From Lacipirellula limnantheis (GTDB lineage: Bacteria; Planctomycetota; Planctomycetia; Pirellulales; Lacipirellulaceae), in the NCBI RefSeq assembly GCF_007746075.1, contig NZ_CP036339.1:5237786-5301785 (forward strand): a DNA stretch of 64,000 bases, in the 5' to 3' direction. Of the stretch, positions 17,860-26,793 are shown one piece after another (position 1 is the first letter of the stretch; each line of letters opens with the position of its first letter). Below the pieces are notes generated by a model. It made no database searches. It was not told where the DNA came from and was given only the letters and a program-made list of their open reading frames with translations. The translations under genes were made by a program, and so were the position numbers.

Positions 17860-20800
17860 TTACCTGGGGGGCAACACGCCCATGCGGTCGTTGCTATGGG
17901 AGTGCAACAACTCCGGCAACGGCCGGTCGGCGCCGCGGTAGGAGGGATCGATCGAATCGAGTTCCTCGGCGACGGCGCGAACCGTGTAGTGGATCTGCTC
18001 GGGCGTGTGATTGCTGGTGATGAAGAAGCGCAGCCGGGCGGCCCGTTCCTCGACGGCGGGATAGAGAATCGGTTGCACGTTAACGCCGCGACCGCGGAGC
18101 AACTGGGACAGTTGCAAGGCGTGGGCCGAGTTGCCCGTGATGATCGGGACGACCGGCGTGTTGTTGCTGTTGCCGGTGTTGAGTCCGGCATCCTTGGCGA
18201 GGCGGAGGAACAGCCGCGAATTTTCGGCGAGGCGGGCGACGCGTTCCGGCTCCTCCTGCAACAGGTTGAGCGAAGCGAGGGCGGCCGCGGCGTTGGCCGG
18301 CGAGAGACCCACGCTGTAAACGAAGCCGGGCGCCGTGTACTTGAGGTACTCGACGATCTCTTTCTGGGCGGCGATGTAGCCGCCGCAGCTGCCGAACGAC
18401 TTGCTGAGCGTCCCCATCCAGAGGTCGACGTCGCGCGGATTGATGCCAAAGTGTTCCGACATGCCGCGGCCATGGAGGCCCATCGTGCCGATCGAGTGGG
18501 CTTCGTCCACCATCAAGTAGGCCTTGTGGCGTTTCTTGATTTCGACGAACTGCGGCAGATCGGGATAATCGCCGTCCATGCTGTAGACGCCTTCGACGAC
18601 GATTAGCACGCGGCGGTATTCGTGACGAATCTCGCTGAGGATCTTCTCCAGCGCTCGCCAATCATTGTGCGGAAAGGGCCGACGGCGGGCGCCGCTGAGG
18701 ATGGCGCCCTGCATGATGCTGTTGTGCGACAGGGCGTCGTGGAGGATCAGGTCGCCGGCGCCGAAGAGATGGCCGATGACCGTCTCGTTCGTGGCGTGCC
18801 CGCCCACCAGGACGATGGCGGCTTCGGCGCCGATGAAGTCGGCGATGCCGCGCTCGAGCGCGCCGTGGAGCGGCTTCTCGCCCGAGACCAACCGGCTGGC
18901 CGAGACGCTGGTGCCGTAGCGAGCCACCGCTTCTTGCGTGGCGCGGACGACGACCGGGTCGCCCGACATGCCGATGTAGTTGTAGCTGCAGAAGTTGACG
19001 TACTCTTGCCCGTTGATGATCGTCCGGTCATTCATGATCCCTTCGTGCACCGTGAAGAAGGGATTCGTCATGCCATGCTGAGTGGTCAGCTTGAAGTTCT
19101 CCTGCAGGCGGAGGAAGTCGGCCGACTTGGCGAATTGATAGTCTTCCTCGGGGACTTCGTAGGCGACCGGGGCAGTCTTGCGGTCCTTGAGCTGGCCCCC
19201 CATGAACTGCTCGATCGCTTCGACGACTTCGCCGCATGTTTCCATCGACGGGAGAATCGAGTCGGGAAAGCGGCCGCCGAAGGCTTCTTCCAACGAGGCG
19301 ACGATTTCCATCCGCTCCAGCGAGTCGAGCCCGAGCTCGACGATGTTGACGTCCCAGTCGAGCTCGCCGACGCGCTCGCGGCCGATTTCGCGGACCTTGG
19401 CGTAGACGACTTCGATAATCTGGGCCCGGTTGCCGGTGAGGCGGGGATCGGCGCCTTGGGCGGCAGCGCCGTTGGCATGGGAGTACGATGCAGGCTTCGT
19501 CGGCAGGTGGGCCGCCGCGCCGTTCATCGCCTTCGGAGCGACGGGAGCTTGCGGCAGATCGGCGGCGGCTTCGAGGCCGTCGGCGTCGTAATCGATGCCG
19601 TCGTCGACGCCGTCGTCGAGATCGGCGTCGACGCCGCGACGGCGGGCCGATTTGACGACTTCGACCTGTCCTGTCTCAGCCGACCAAGTCGCGACCGCAG
19701 CCAGCGTGCCGGCGAGGTAACCCGCCTGGCAGGCATGGCGTTGTATTTTGCCGCTGGAGGTCTTCGGGATGCTGCCGGTCTTCAGCAGAACGATCGCCGA
19801 AACGGCGAGTTCCATCTCGTTAGCGACCCGCTTGCGGATAGCGGCGACAATTTCCTCGAAGTTGAGGTGTCGGCCGCGTTCGGTCTCTTGGACGATGACC
19901 AGCCGCTCGGCGCCTTGGTCGCCGACGGCGAATGCAGCGCCGGCGCCTGGCTTCACTTTTTCGTGGGCGCCATCGATCGAAAGTTCAATGTCTTGGGGAT
20001 AGTAGTTCACCCCGTGGATGATGATCAGATCCTTCAGGCGGCCGGTGACGAAAAGCTCGCCCTTGTGGAGGAACCCGAGGTCGCCGGTGCGCAGGAACGG
20101 TCCGCGGCCATCGCGGAGCCGCGCCTGGAACGTTTCGTGCGTCGCTTCTTCGCGACGCCAGTAGCCCTGCGCCACGCTGGGGCCGGAGACCCAGATTTCG
20201 CCGACTTGGTTAGCTGTGCACGGCTCGAAGGTGTCGGGGTCGGCGATGACGATGTTCTGGTCGAGCAAGTTGCCGCCGCTGCCGACGAGTTCGCGGGCAT
20301 GCGGAGCGTCGCTGGGAACGGGCACGACTTCGTGCTTTTCCAAGGCATGGAGGTCGAACGACTGAACGACCGGTTCCGTTTGCTTGTACCCGCCGGCCAC
20401 GATGAGAGTGGCTTCGGCCAAACCATAGCAGGGATAAAACGCCTCGCGGCGGAAACCGCATTCGGCGAATGCTTGGCTAAAGCGTTCGATCGTCTCGGCG
20501 CGCACCGGCTCGGCGCCGTTGAAGGCGAGCGACCAGCGGCTGAGATCAAGGGTCCGTTTCTGTTCGGCGCTCACCTTCTCGGCGCACAAATCGTAGGCAA
20601 AGTTTGGTCCGCCGCTGATCGTGGCGCCTGATTGCGAGATCGCCTGCAGCCAGCGGACGGGGCGCTGCAGAAAGTGGGTCGGCGACATCAGCAGATTCGG
20701 CCGGCCCATGTAGAGGGGCTGCAGGATGCCGCCGATCAGGCCCATGTCGTGGTACAGCGGGAGCCAAAACATGCCGCTGCCTGAGCGCGAGTGCTCGAAG

Positions 20801-21450
20801 GCGTAGGTAATCATGGCCGAGTTGTGCATCAGGTTCGAGTGGGTCAGCATCACCCCCTTGGGCATGCCGGTCGAACCAGAGGTGTACTGGAGGAAGGCGA
20901 GCGTGTCGCCGTGGACGTCGGGGCGACGCCACTGGTCAGCCTGCTCTTCGTCCCATTGATCGGTGGCGCGCCAACGGATGCGCTGCAGCGCCGGGGTGTC
21001 GGTGATCATCGTCTGCACGCGTTCGAGCACCTCGAACGTGGTGAGCGCGATCTTGGCTTCGGCGTCGTTGGCAATGGCGTCGATCCGGGCCATGTTCCGG
21101 TTGCGGCGCGGGGGGTACGCGGGGACGGCGATCACCCCGGCATAGAGGCAGCCGAAGAACGCGGCGACGAAATCAAGCCCCGACGGATAAAGGAGCAGCG
21201 CGCGCTCCCCTTCCATACCCATCGCTTGAAGCGAGGCGGCAATGGCGCGGGCCTTGCGGTCGACGTCGGCGTAGGTCCACGCGACTTCGGCCTTCTCGCC
21301 ATCAAGCAGAAATCTAAAGCCGGCGTCGTTCCCCTGGTGGAGGGCGCGGTGGCGCAGCAGTTCGACGAGGGTCGACGGTCCGAAAAATGATCCGGGAAGT
21401 TGATCCGTGTGCACTTGGTAGCTAACTCCTCGCGACGTGACGCCAACCAT
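17860..21450 (-). CDS. FAAL-ACP-alpha-oxoamine synthase fusion
   Basis: Three activities in one 1196-residue protein. Residues 1-600: fatty acyl-AMP ligase, with the adenylate motif YTSGSTGMPKGVMLTHSN (189-206), activating a fatty acid. About 680-760: acyl carrier protein with Ser710 in GLDSLE for phosphopantetheine. About 800-1180: pyridoxal-phosphate alpha-oxoamine synthase, with Lys1017 in GTLSKSFGS and DEAHSIG. The predicted reaction condenses the tethered acyl chain with an amino acid, losing CO2, to an aminoketone, as in sphingolipid or aminolipid biosynthesis. The amino acid and chain are unknown. ATG 21450 is used; GTG 21414 has GAGGAG upstream and is an alternative. Confidence 0.93.
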   Translation of the reverse strand: MVGVTSRGVSYQVHTDQLPGSFFGPSTLVELLRHRALHQGNDAGFRFLLDGEKAEVAWTYADVDRKARAIAASLQAMGMEGERALLLYPSGLDFVAAFFGCLYAGVIAVPAYPPRRNRNMARIDAIANDAEAKIALTTFEVLERVQTMITDTPALQRIRWRATDQWDEEQADQWRRPDVHGDTLAFLQYTSGSTGMPKGVMLTHSNLMHNSAMITYAFEHSRSGSGMFWLPLYHDMGLIGGILQPLYMGRPNLLMSPTHFLQRPVRWLQAISQSGATISGGPNFAYDLCAEKVSAEQKRTLDLSRWSLAFNGAEPVRAETIERFSQAFAECGFRREAFYPCYGLAEATLIVAGGYKQTEPVVQSFDLHALEKHEVVPVPSDAPHARELVGSGGNLLDQNIVIADPDTFEPCTANQVGEIWVSGPSVAQGYWRREEATHETFQARLRDGRGPFLRTGDLGFLHKGELFVTGRLKDLIIIHGVNYYPQDIELSIDGAHEKVKPGAGAAFAVGDQGAERLVIVQETERGRHLNFEEIVAAIRKRVANEMELAVSAIVLLKTGSIPKTSSGKIQRHACQAGYLAGTLAAVATWSAETGQVEVVKSARRRGVDADLDDGVDDGIDYDADGLEAAADLPQAPVAPKAMNGAAAHLPTKPASYSHANGAAAQGADPRLTGNRAQIIEVVYAKVREIGRERVGELDWDVNIVELGLDSLERMEIVASLEEAFGGRFPDSILPSMETCGEVVEAIEQFMGGQLKDRKTAPVAYEVPEEDYQFAKSADFLRLQENFKLTTQHGMTNPFFTVHEGIMNDRTIINGQEYVNFCSYNYIGMSGDPVVVRATQEAVARYGTSVSASRLVSGEKPLHGALERGIADFIGAEAAIVLVGGHATNETVIGHLFGAGDLILHDALSHNSIMQGAILSGARRRPFPHNDWRALEKILSEIRHEYRRVLIVVEGVYSMDGDYPDLPQFVEIKKRHKAYLMVDEAHSIGTMGLHGRGMSEHFGINPRDVDLWMGTLSKSFGSCGGYIAAQKEIVEYLKYTAPGFVYSVGLSPANAAAALASLNLLQEEPERVARLAENSRLFLRLAKDAGLNTGNSNNTPVVPIITGNSAHALQLSQLLRGRGVNVQPILYPAVEERAARLRFFITSNHTPEQIHYTVRAVAEELDSIDPSYRGADRPLPELLHSHSNDRMGVLPPR

Positions 21451-21798
21451 CAGCGTCAGTGTCGCAGAAACCGCGGGGCTTGCAGGCGGGAGGCCGGGCG
21501 GAGCTTGGGGAAGCCCTGGGCGCCGCGGCCGGGAAGTCGGCCCCGCTTCAGATCTCAGGTCCTAGCCCTGACCTCGCTCCGCTGAGCTCGGGCGACCGGC
21601 GGGAACCGGAGCCAAGGCCAGAGGCGGGGAGTTCGGGCCGATCAACCGAGCGACCGCATCCTGCAGCACTCGGAACAGTCGCGAGCCCGTTCCAGGGGCC
21701 CGACGCTTAAGGGAGTTATTGTATTTGGCTGGCATCGACCAATCACCCCCTGGGAGAGCTATTTTCGGGGTCAGGCGGGATCGAGGGAAGGTCTAACC

Positions 21799-21990
21799 AT
21801 GGAGCCTACCACCCTCCGGAACCCCGAGCAAATTACGGCAACCTCGCTAGAGAGCGTATTTACTTGGACTTTGTTTCTGCGGGCGCCGCTATCAGCAAAG
21901 TCGGGGAAGTTTTACGAATTGGCGCCGTTTGGCTGGACGGCAGGACCTGGAGAACTGGGAAAAGTTGCCATCGGCAGATTCAAGGATTGA
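21799..21990 (+). CDS. Possible small ORF, 63 residues (doubtful)
   Basis: MEPTTLRNPEQITATSLESV starts 7 bases after GAGGGAAGG, a good Shine-Dalgarno. The frame ends at TGA exactly where a family A arm begins (21987). It has no recognised domain. The surrounding gap 21451-22325 otherwise shows only a GC-rich stretch and repeats. Confidence 0.3.
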   Translation: MEPTTLRNPEQITATSLESVFTWTLFLRAPLSAKSGKFYELAPFGWTAGPGELGKVAIGRFKD

Positions 21991-22160
21991 ACCGCCAAGG
22001 ACGCCCAGGTTCGCCAAGGAAATGAGGGGGCTTGGACCACGACGGCACGATGAACGCCTGATCCAGGCAGTTCTTGTCACTCCATCTTCGCGCCTTCGCG
22101 CCTTGGCGTGAGACAATTCTTTTTGAGATCTCGCGCCAAGGCGCGAAGGCGCAATGGAAA
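21987..22160. repeat. Composite repeat: family A half-arm, F half-arm, complete B dyad
   Basis: GAACCGCCAAGGACGCCC (about 21988) is family A; ACCACGACGGCACGATGAAC (about 22036) is family F. CTTCGCGCCTTCGCGCCTTG (about 22086) and CGCGCCAAGGCGCGAAGGCG (about 22130) form the family B dyad. The F and A right arms are missing. Confidence 0.8.
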
Positions 22161-22325
22161 ACCGGGAGAGGTATGGTTCCCGTTAGAGTCATCGCTCAAG
22201 CAGTGCAAAACGTTCAGTTTGCTGGCGTCTGCGGCTTGCTGTTTTCGACGGCGACAAGCATAATGAACGGCAGCGTTGGAACGGCCGCCGTTCGCCCCAG
22301 ATGTCGACCGAAAAGGAGCTGACCT

Positions 22326-22514
22326 GTGTTAACCGAAAGTGAAGTCTCGCGTAGCTGGAACAAGCTGTTTAAGAGCGGCATTTTCACCGAGGTCAGCTTC
22401 GAGAAGGCCGAAGCCCTCCTCGAGGAGCTTCGCCCCACCAGCCCGCTGCGTCATCGACTGACGTCGGAGCTTGAAGAGCTTCGCCAGTTGCACGGCGAGC
22501 GCGTCGAGGCTTAG
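22326..22514 (+). CDS. Small 62-residue helical protein, unknown
   Basis: GTG start with AAGGAG about 8 bases upstream. The product MLTESEVSRSWNKLFKSGIF... is acidic and largely helical (EKAEALLEELRPTSPLRHRL). A factor-independent terminator follows 58 bp after the stop, which makes a real single-gene transcript likely. The family is not recognised. Confidence 0.7.
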   Translation: MLTESEVSRSWNKLFKSGIFTEVSFEKAEALLEELRPTSPLRHRLTSELEELRQLHGERVEA

Positions 22515-22571
22515 CTGGCCTGCTGAATCGCGGATCCCATGGCGAGTTTCCTCGCCGGCTTGACCTATTGA

Positions 22572-22605
22572 GCGGTCGCAGTTCACTCTGCGATCGCTTT
22601 TTTTT
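22572..22605 (+). terminator. Factor-independent terminator of the 62-residue gene
   Basis: GCGGTCGCAG and CTGCGATCGC form a 10-bp stem with a single mismatched pair, followed by a run of T (CGCTTTTTTTT). Confidence 0.85.
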
Positions 22606-22650
22606 GTGCGCCGCTGGGAACGAAGCGGTCGCCATGGCGCGCTACCAATG

Positions 22651-22680
22651 AAAACAGCCCCGACCGAAGTCGAGGCTGTT
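22651..22680 (-). terminator. Terminator for the minus-strand barrel gene
   Basis: On the minus strand AACAGCCTCGAC and GTCGGGGCTGTT pair, followed by TTTTCATT. It lies 25 bp after the stop of the BBP7-like gene. Confidence 0.75.
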
Positions 22681-22705
22681 CATAATACTGCTGCTGAGCG
22701 GCTGG

Positions 22706-24136
22706 TTAGAAGTTCACGTCGAAGCCGAAGTTGGCGCCGTTCATGAAGACCTCTTGCTTGCCGGCCTGGTCGTCGCGGAAGCCCATGCGGGGCAACTCGT
22801 AACGGACCTGGCTCGCCGCCCGGCTGACGTTGTCGATGAACAACGCCGTGTAACCAATTCGCAAGGCGACCGAGCGGGTTAGTTGGTAGTTCAAGTCGGC
22901 CCGCAGTTCAGTGGTCGGCGAGAAGTCGTTCTCTTGCTTGCCATGGTCGGCGACCGTGGTGGCGAAGTAGATCGGCTTGTTGTACTGGCCGGGAACCAAG
23001 CCTTGGCCGAGCATGGTGTTCTGTTCGAAGTTCTGCACGTTGTAGGCGAAGAGGAAGCGGCCAGCCAGATCGAAGTTCCAACGCTTCCGCTGGTGCGTCC
23101 AGCGAGCCGAGATCTGCGGACCGACGAGGTTGTTGGTGATGCGAGTGTTCCAGAAGCTGTCGCCCAGCGTGCCGCCCCAGTCGTTGGCCAGTGCATTGGG
23201 CGTCGCTGGGTTGAACGCAAAGCCGTTGACGTCGTAGTCGTCTCGCAGCCTGAAGTACCGGACGCCGGCGCCAAGCTCGACGTTGTTGTTCTGGTGCTTG
23301 TCCATCTTGTGGTTGTTGCTCAGACGATGCGTCCGCATCAACTCGATGCCGCGGGTCTGGGTGGCACTGCGAACCGTGAGGAACTGGAAGCTGACCGGCA
23401 GGTTCACGATGTCGTCGAAGTCGCCGCGGAGGTCGCCGATGAGGAAGCTGTCTGGTTCGCGACCCGGATCGTCCAGATCGTAGCCGTCGGGACCGAATTG
23501 ACCGTCGCCGTCGATGTCGTCGGCGAGGCCGTCTGGTTGGAAGGGGCCGCCGATCGGGCCAACGACGTCGATGAAGCCACGCATCAGGTTTAGCGGGTCG
23601 TCAAACACGATCATCACGGTGCCGTAGAGCGTCGCCTGAGTTTGCGAGCCGTAAAGCTGCTGATCGGCGAAGGTCGGGCCGTCGAGGACGTTGATATTCC
23701 AGGCCTCGTCGCCGTTGTAGTAGCTGAAGTTGTAGCGGTGACCCCAATCGAAGACGTCGCTGGGGGGCGCCGAATCAAGGCCGCCCAGCAGGACCGGCGG
23801 GGCGATGTTCACCGGCACTGCAGTGCCGTCGGCGATGAAGCGCCCCGTGAGGAACTCACGCCACGGTCCCAGCGAGCCGTCGTTAGTGCCGCCGGTGCCG
23901 ATGCGATTTCGCTCGCCCATGATGCCCCACGCGAGGCGGTCATAGGTGAAGCCCCAACCGCAGGTGCGTTGAATGGGCTCGCAATCGAAATCGAAATCGA
24001 CCGGAGCGAACCACTGCATGTCATGCTCGCAGCACTCATCGCAGAAGGCGTCGGCAGCCTGAGCCGCAGCCCTTTCCGCGCCCGATGCGAGGAGAAAACA
24101 AGCGGCGAGCCAGTGGGTGAGCTTTCGAGCAGTCAT
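22706..24136 (-). CDS. BBP7-like outer-membrane beta-barrel protein
   Basis: The 476-residue protein has a signal peptide (LAACFLLASGAERAAAQ) and an N-terminal Cys/Asp region (DAFCDECCEHDMQWFAPVDF) typical of planctomycete BBP7 proteins. A run of alternating-hydrophobicity strands follows, such as AGVRYFRLRDDYDV and RSVALRIGYTALFIDNV, and the C-terminus ends GANFGFDVNF with a terminal Phe. The barrel would sit in the outer membrane; whether it is a porin or an adhesin is unknown. A terminator hairpin follows the stop. GAGGGGAAG precedes the ATG. Confidence 0.85.
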   Translation of the reverse strand: MTARKLTHWLAACFLLASGAERAAAQAADAFCDECCEHDMQWFAPVDFDFDCEPIQRTCGWGFTYDRLAWGIMGERNRIGTGGTNDGSLGPWREFLTGRFIADGTAVPVNIAPPVLLGGLDSAPPSDVFDWGHRYNFSYYNGDEAWNINVLDGPTFADQQLYGSQTQATLYGTVMIVFDDPLNLMRGFIDVVGPIGGPFQPDGLADDIDGDGQFGPDGYDLDDPGREPDSFLIGDLRGDFDDIVNLPVSFQFLTVRSATQTRGIELMRTHRLSNNHKMDKHQNNNVELGAGVRYFRLRDDYDVNGFAFNPATPNALANDWGGTLGDSFWNTRITNNLVGPQISARWTHQRKRWNFDLAGRFLFAYNVQNFEQNTMLGQGLVPGQYNKPIYFATTVADHGKQENDFSPTTELRADLNYQLTRSVALRIGYTALFIDNVSRAASQVRYELPRMGFRDDQAGKQEVFMNGANFGFDVNF

Positions 24137-24658
24137 GGTATGGAACTTCCCCTCGTGGGAGCGCCGCAGGTGGGCGACGCAGTCCGGATAAGCGCGTGGC
24201 CGCGTGTTGCTGCCGGCGCGATGTCTCTGTGCCGGTAGTATCGGATGCGCCTGATTCGCCGGTTGAGTAAAGGTGGTAAAGTCTGACGAAAATGACGGTC
24301 ATTCCGCGGAAGAATGCTAGCAACAGGCTCGTCGCCCAGGCCAAACGGCCCGCCGGAGCGGCAGAAAGACTAACTACGAAGGCACAAAGGGCACAAAGAC
24401 GCACCAAGGAAGCTGGAAGACAAAGGCAGAGAATGATCAGGAGGGCTGGCTTCGTCGCCTGGCTTTTTCACTAGTCCCTTCCGCCGCAGTCGCTTTTCCT
24501 GCGTTACTGGGCGTTTCTTGGCGGTCTTTGTGCCTTTGTGGTTCATCTTCCTGCGCCCGCCGAGTTTGTACTGCGAATTCCCCGGGGATATACTTCCGCA
24601 GCGCGAGCAACAATTTGGGAACGACTCCCTAAGGCCGCGCCCGAGGCGAAAACTCCCC
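24137..24658. repeat. Intergenic region with dyad repeat family J
   Basis: AAGGCACAAAGGGCACAAAG near 24380-24400 mirrors CTTTGTGCCTTTGTGGTTCA near 24527-24546. The right arm also continues with TTTCTTGGCGGTC, a family A word. No gene is seen in the gap between the divergent BBP7 and TraB/GumN genes. Confidence 0.7.
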
Positions 24659-25636
24659 ATGAAACGACGAATCTTCGCAGCGCTGTGCCAACGAACTTGG
24701 TGGGCCTGGCTGCTGGCGCCGCTAGCGGCGTTCGGGTGCGGAGCGGGGCTCCAGGCCGACCCGCCGGCAGCGGCCACGAAGGAATCGACCAGTCCCGCGG
24801 ACGCTAACGCCGCGGAACTGGGCGAGAAATGGGTTCGCCTGCTAAAAGATAAGGACGACGAACCCGTCGCCCTGGAAACGGCCATCGTGCGCTATGTGAA
24901 GGTGGCCGACGTCGTCCCCGGCCAACCCGCGGCCGATTACCGTGAATACGTTGATCTGGTCGGGGCGGTCCACATCGCTGACAAGCGGTACTACCGCGAC
25001 CTGAACCGCCGATTCAAAGGCTATGACTCGGTGCTGTACGAACTGGTGGCGCCGGAGGGAACGGAAGTTCCCCGCGGCCGCGGCACGCCGAATACGCACC
25101 CGCTGGGAATGTTGCAAAACGGCATGAAGTCGATGCTGGAAGTCGAGCATCAACTGGAACAGATCGACTACACCCGCGACAACATGGTGCACGCCGACCT
25201 CTCGCCCGACGAGTTCGTCGAATCGATGGCCAAGCGGGATGAAGGGTTCCTGCAGATGTATTTCAAGCTGCAAGGCGCGGCGATGGCCCAGCAGAGCAAA
25301 GCGGCCAGCGAAGGGGTGAACGCCGACTTCGACATCCTCGCGGCAATGTTTTCCGACGATCGGCCCCGGCAGCTGAAGATCGCCATGGCTCAGCAGTTTG
25401 AAGGAATGGAAGCCCTGATGACGGGCTTCTCCGGCCCGGAGGGCTCAACCCTGATCACCGACCGCAATGCCCGCGCCCTGGAAGTATTGAAGAAACGCCT
25501 CAAGGCGGGAGATAAGCAGGTGGCGATTTTCTACGGGGCCGGCCACCTGGCGGAAATGGACGAGCAGTTGGAGCAGGAATTTGGGCTAAAGCCGGTGGGC
25601 GTCGAGTGGGTCGAAGCTTGGGACTTGCGGGAATAA
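24659..25636 (+). CDS. TraB/GumN family lipoprotein
   Basis: The 325-residue product starts MKRRIFAALCQRTWWAW and has a hydrophobic segment with Cys27 (PLAAFGC) as a likely lipidation site. The TraB/GumN pattern is present: VDLVGAVHIADKRYYRDLN with the catalytic-type His, YDSVLYELVAPEG with Glu, and the C-terminal VAIFYGAGHLAEMD. Members are predicted metallohydrolases; substrate is unknown. The ATG at 24659 is chosen because the earlier frame crosses the family J arm. Confidence 0.85.
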   Translation: MKRRIFAALCQRTWWAWLLAPLAAFGCGAGLQADPPAAATKESTSPADANAAELGEKWVRLLKDKDDEPVALETAIVRYVKVADVVPGQPAADYREYVDLVGAVHIADKRYYRDLNRRFKGYDSVLYELVAPEGTEVPRGRGTPNTHPLGMLQNGMKSMLEVEHQLEQIDYTRDNMVHADLSPDEFVESMAKRDEGFLQMYFKLQGAAMAQQSKAASEGVNADFDILAAMFSDDRPRQLKIAMAQQFEGMEALMTGFSGPEGSTLITDRNARALEVLKKRLKAGDKQVAIFYGAGHLAEMDEQLEQEFGLKPVGVEWVEAWDLRE

Positions 25637-25713
25637 ACAGCCGCGAGCTCCTGGTGAAAGCTCGTCTGGACAGAACGGCCAGGCTATGTTGCCTTTTCGC
25701 CCGCCCGGCCGAG

Positions 25714-25722
25714 TGCTAGAAT
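25714..25722 (+). promoter_or_regulatory. Candidate extended -10 promoter for the bL37-like gene
   Basis: TGCTAGAAT matches the extended -10 pattern (TG one base before the hexamer). No convincing -35 is seen at the usual spacing. Confidence 0.3.
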
Positions 25723-25791
25723 GGCGAGCTTTCGCCGGCGCCGTGTGGGCTGTCCGTGCATGCTCACACCGTTTGTTTGGGAGTTCGTCCG

Positions 25792-25890
25792 ATGGCCAAG
25801 CCTGGTCGCAAAGTCAAGAAAGCTAATCACGGCAAGCGTCCGGCTTGCAGCCGCCCGCGCAAGAACCGTCGCCAGCAGGTGAAAACCTGA
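25792..25890 (+). CDS. 32-residue basic protein resembling ribosomal protein bL37
   Basis: MAKPGRKVKKANHGKRPACS is the start, followed by RPRKNRRQQVKT and TGA. It has GGGAG about 9 bases before the ATG. The block GRKxKKANHGKRP matches what I recall of the small actinobacterial large-subunit protein bL37 (ends ANHGKRPN), with 12 extra basic residues here. It is too short for normal ORF finding. If correct it would sit in the 50S subunit. The match is from memory, so function is a strong hint and not proof; existence of the gene is well supported by start signals and basic composition. Confidence 0.7.
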   Translation: MAKPGRKVKKANHGKRPACSRPRKNRRQQVKT

Positions 25891-26091
25891 TCCGCCGCCT
25901 GAGGCCAGCCCTTCACCAGGACTGCCGCCCCGCAACGCCCACGTAGCCCCGCCCGCCCGCGGCGGGCGCGCAGCACGCTTCGTGGCGAAACGGCCCGTTG
26001 GCAGTGGCGCCGCAGCAATGCGCCGTTATCGGTGGCGAACCACGTTGAAAGATTCAACCAGACAAGCGAACTGGCAAGAGGAGCGACCGTC

Positions 26092-26607
26092 GTGCCAGCT
26101 GTAGAACTGATCGTCGATCCCGCCGAGATCGACTTCAGCAACGTCATTGCCGACATCGAGGAGATTCGGCGCTACATTCCGCAGCGCCATGCGATGGAGC
26201 AACTGACGGCGATCGTCTACGACGATCTGGAGAGTCACGTCTGCGTCGGCTACCGCGACCTGACTGACCAAGAGTTCTGGGTCAGCGGCCACATGCCGGC
26301 CTTCCCGCTGTTGCCCGGCGTCATCATGTGCGAGGCGGCCGCGCAGGTGCTGTCGTACCATGTCCAGCGGAACGACCTCTCCGGCGTTGAAGTCGTCGGC
26401 TTTGGCGGACTCGATAACGTGAAATTCCGCGGCATCGTGCGGCCTGGAGACCGCCTGACCATCGTCGTCCAGGTGACGAAATATCGCCGCGGTCGCATGG
26501 TGGTTTGCAAGTTCCAGGAGTTCGTCGGGACGACGCTGGTGTGCGAAGGAGAGTTGACCGGCATCGCCTTGCCGTCAGATATCTTCGACAACGGCGCGGC
26601 GAAGTAA
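26092..26607 (+). CDS. FabZ-like 3-hydroxyacyl-ACP dehydratase (hotdog fold)
   Basis: A 171-residue hotdog protein. GHMPAFPLLPG carries the catalytic His (about residue 67) and MCEAAAQ the Glu (about 80), as in FabZ. The reaction would be dehydration of 3-hydroxyacyl-ACP in fatty acid synthesis. GTG 26092 has GAGGAG about 8 bases upstream and follows directly the beginning of conserved sequence; the longer frame to 26032 is not needed. It could be a second, specialised FabZ paralogue; no fab neighbours are present. Confidence 0.88.
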   Translation: MPAVELIVDPAEIDFSNVIADIEEIRRYIPQRHAMEQLTAIVYDDLESHVCVGYRDLTDQEFWVSGHMPAFPLLPGVIMCEAAAQVLSYHVQRNDLSGVEVVGFGGLDNVKFRGIVRPGDRLTIVVQVTKYRRGRMVVCKFQEFVGTTLVCEGELTGIALPSDIFDNGAAK

Positions 26608-26775
26608 AGGCAAACCCCAAGGACGCCAAGTGCGCTAAGGAAATGCACGAGTTTGGAACCGCCGATGAACGCTGATAGACGCAGATAAGACAAGACAATT
26701 CTTATCCTCTGCGTTCATTCGCGTTCATCGGCGGTTTCATTCTCTTCCCTTGGCGTTCTTGGCGGTTTAATTCTT
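26608..26775. repeat. Nested inverted repeat: family A outside, GATGAACGC dyad inside
   Basis: CCCCAAGGACGCCAAGTGCG (about 26615-26634) pairs with CCTTGGCGTTCTTGGCGGTT (about 26748-26769). Inside, AACCGCCGATGAACGCTGAT (about 26658-26677) pairs with GCGTTCATCGGCGGTTTC (about 26720-26738). Confidence 0.85.
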
Positions 26776-26793
26776 TGGAAAGCAGTCGAAGCT

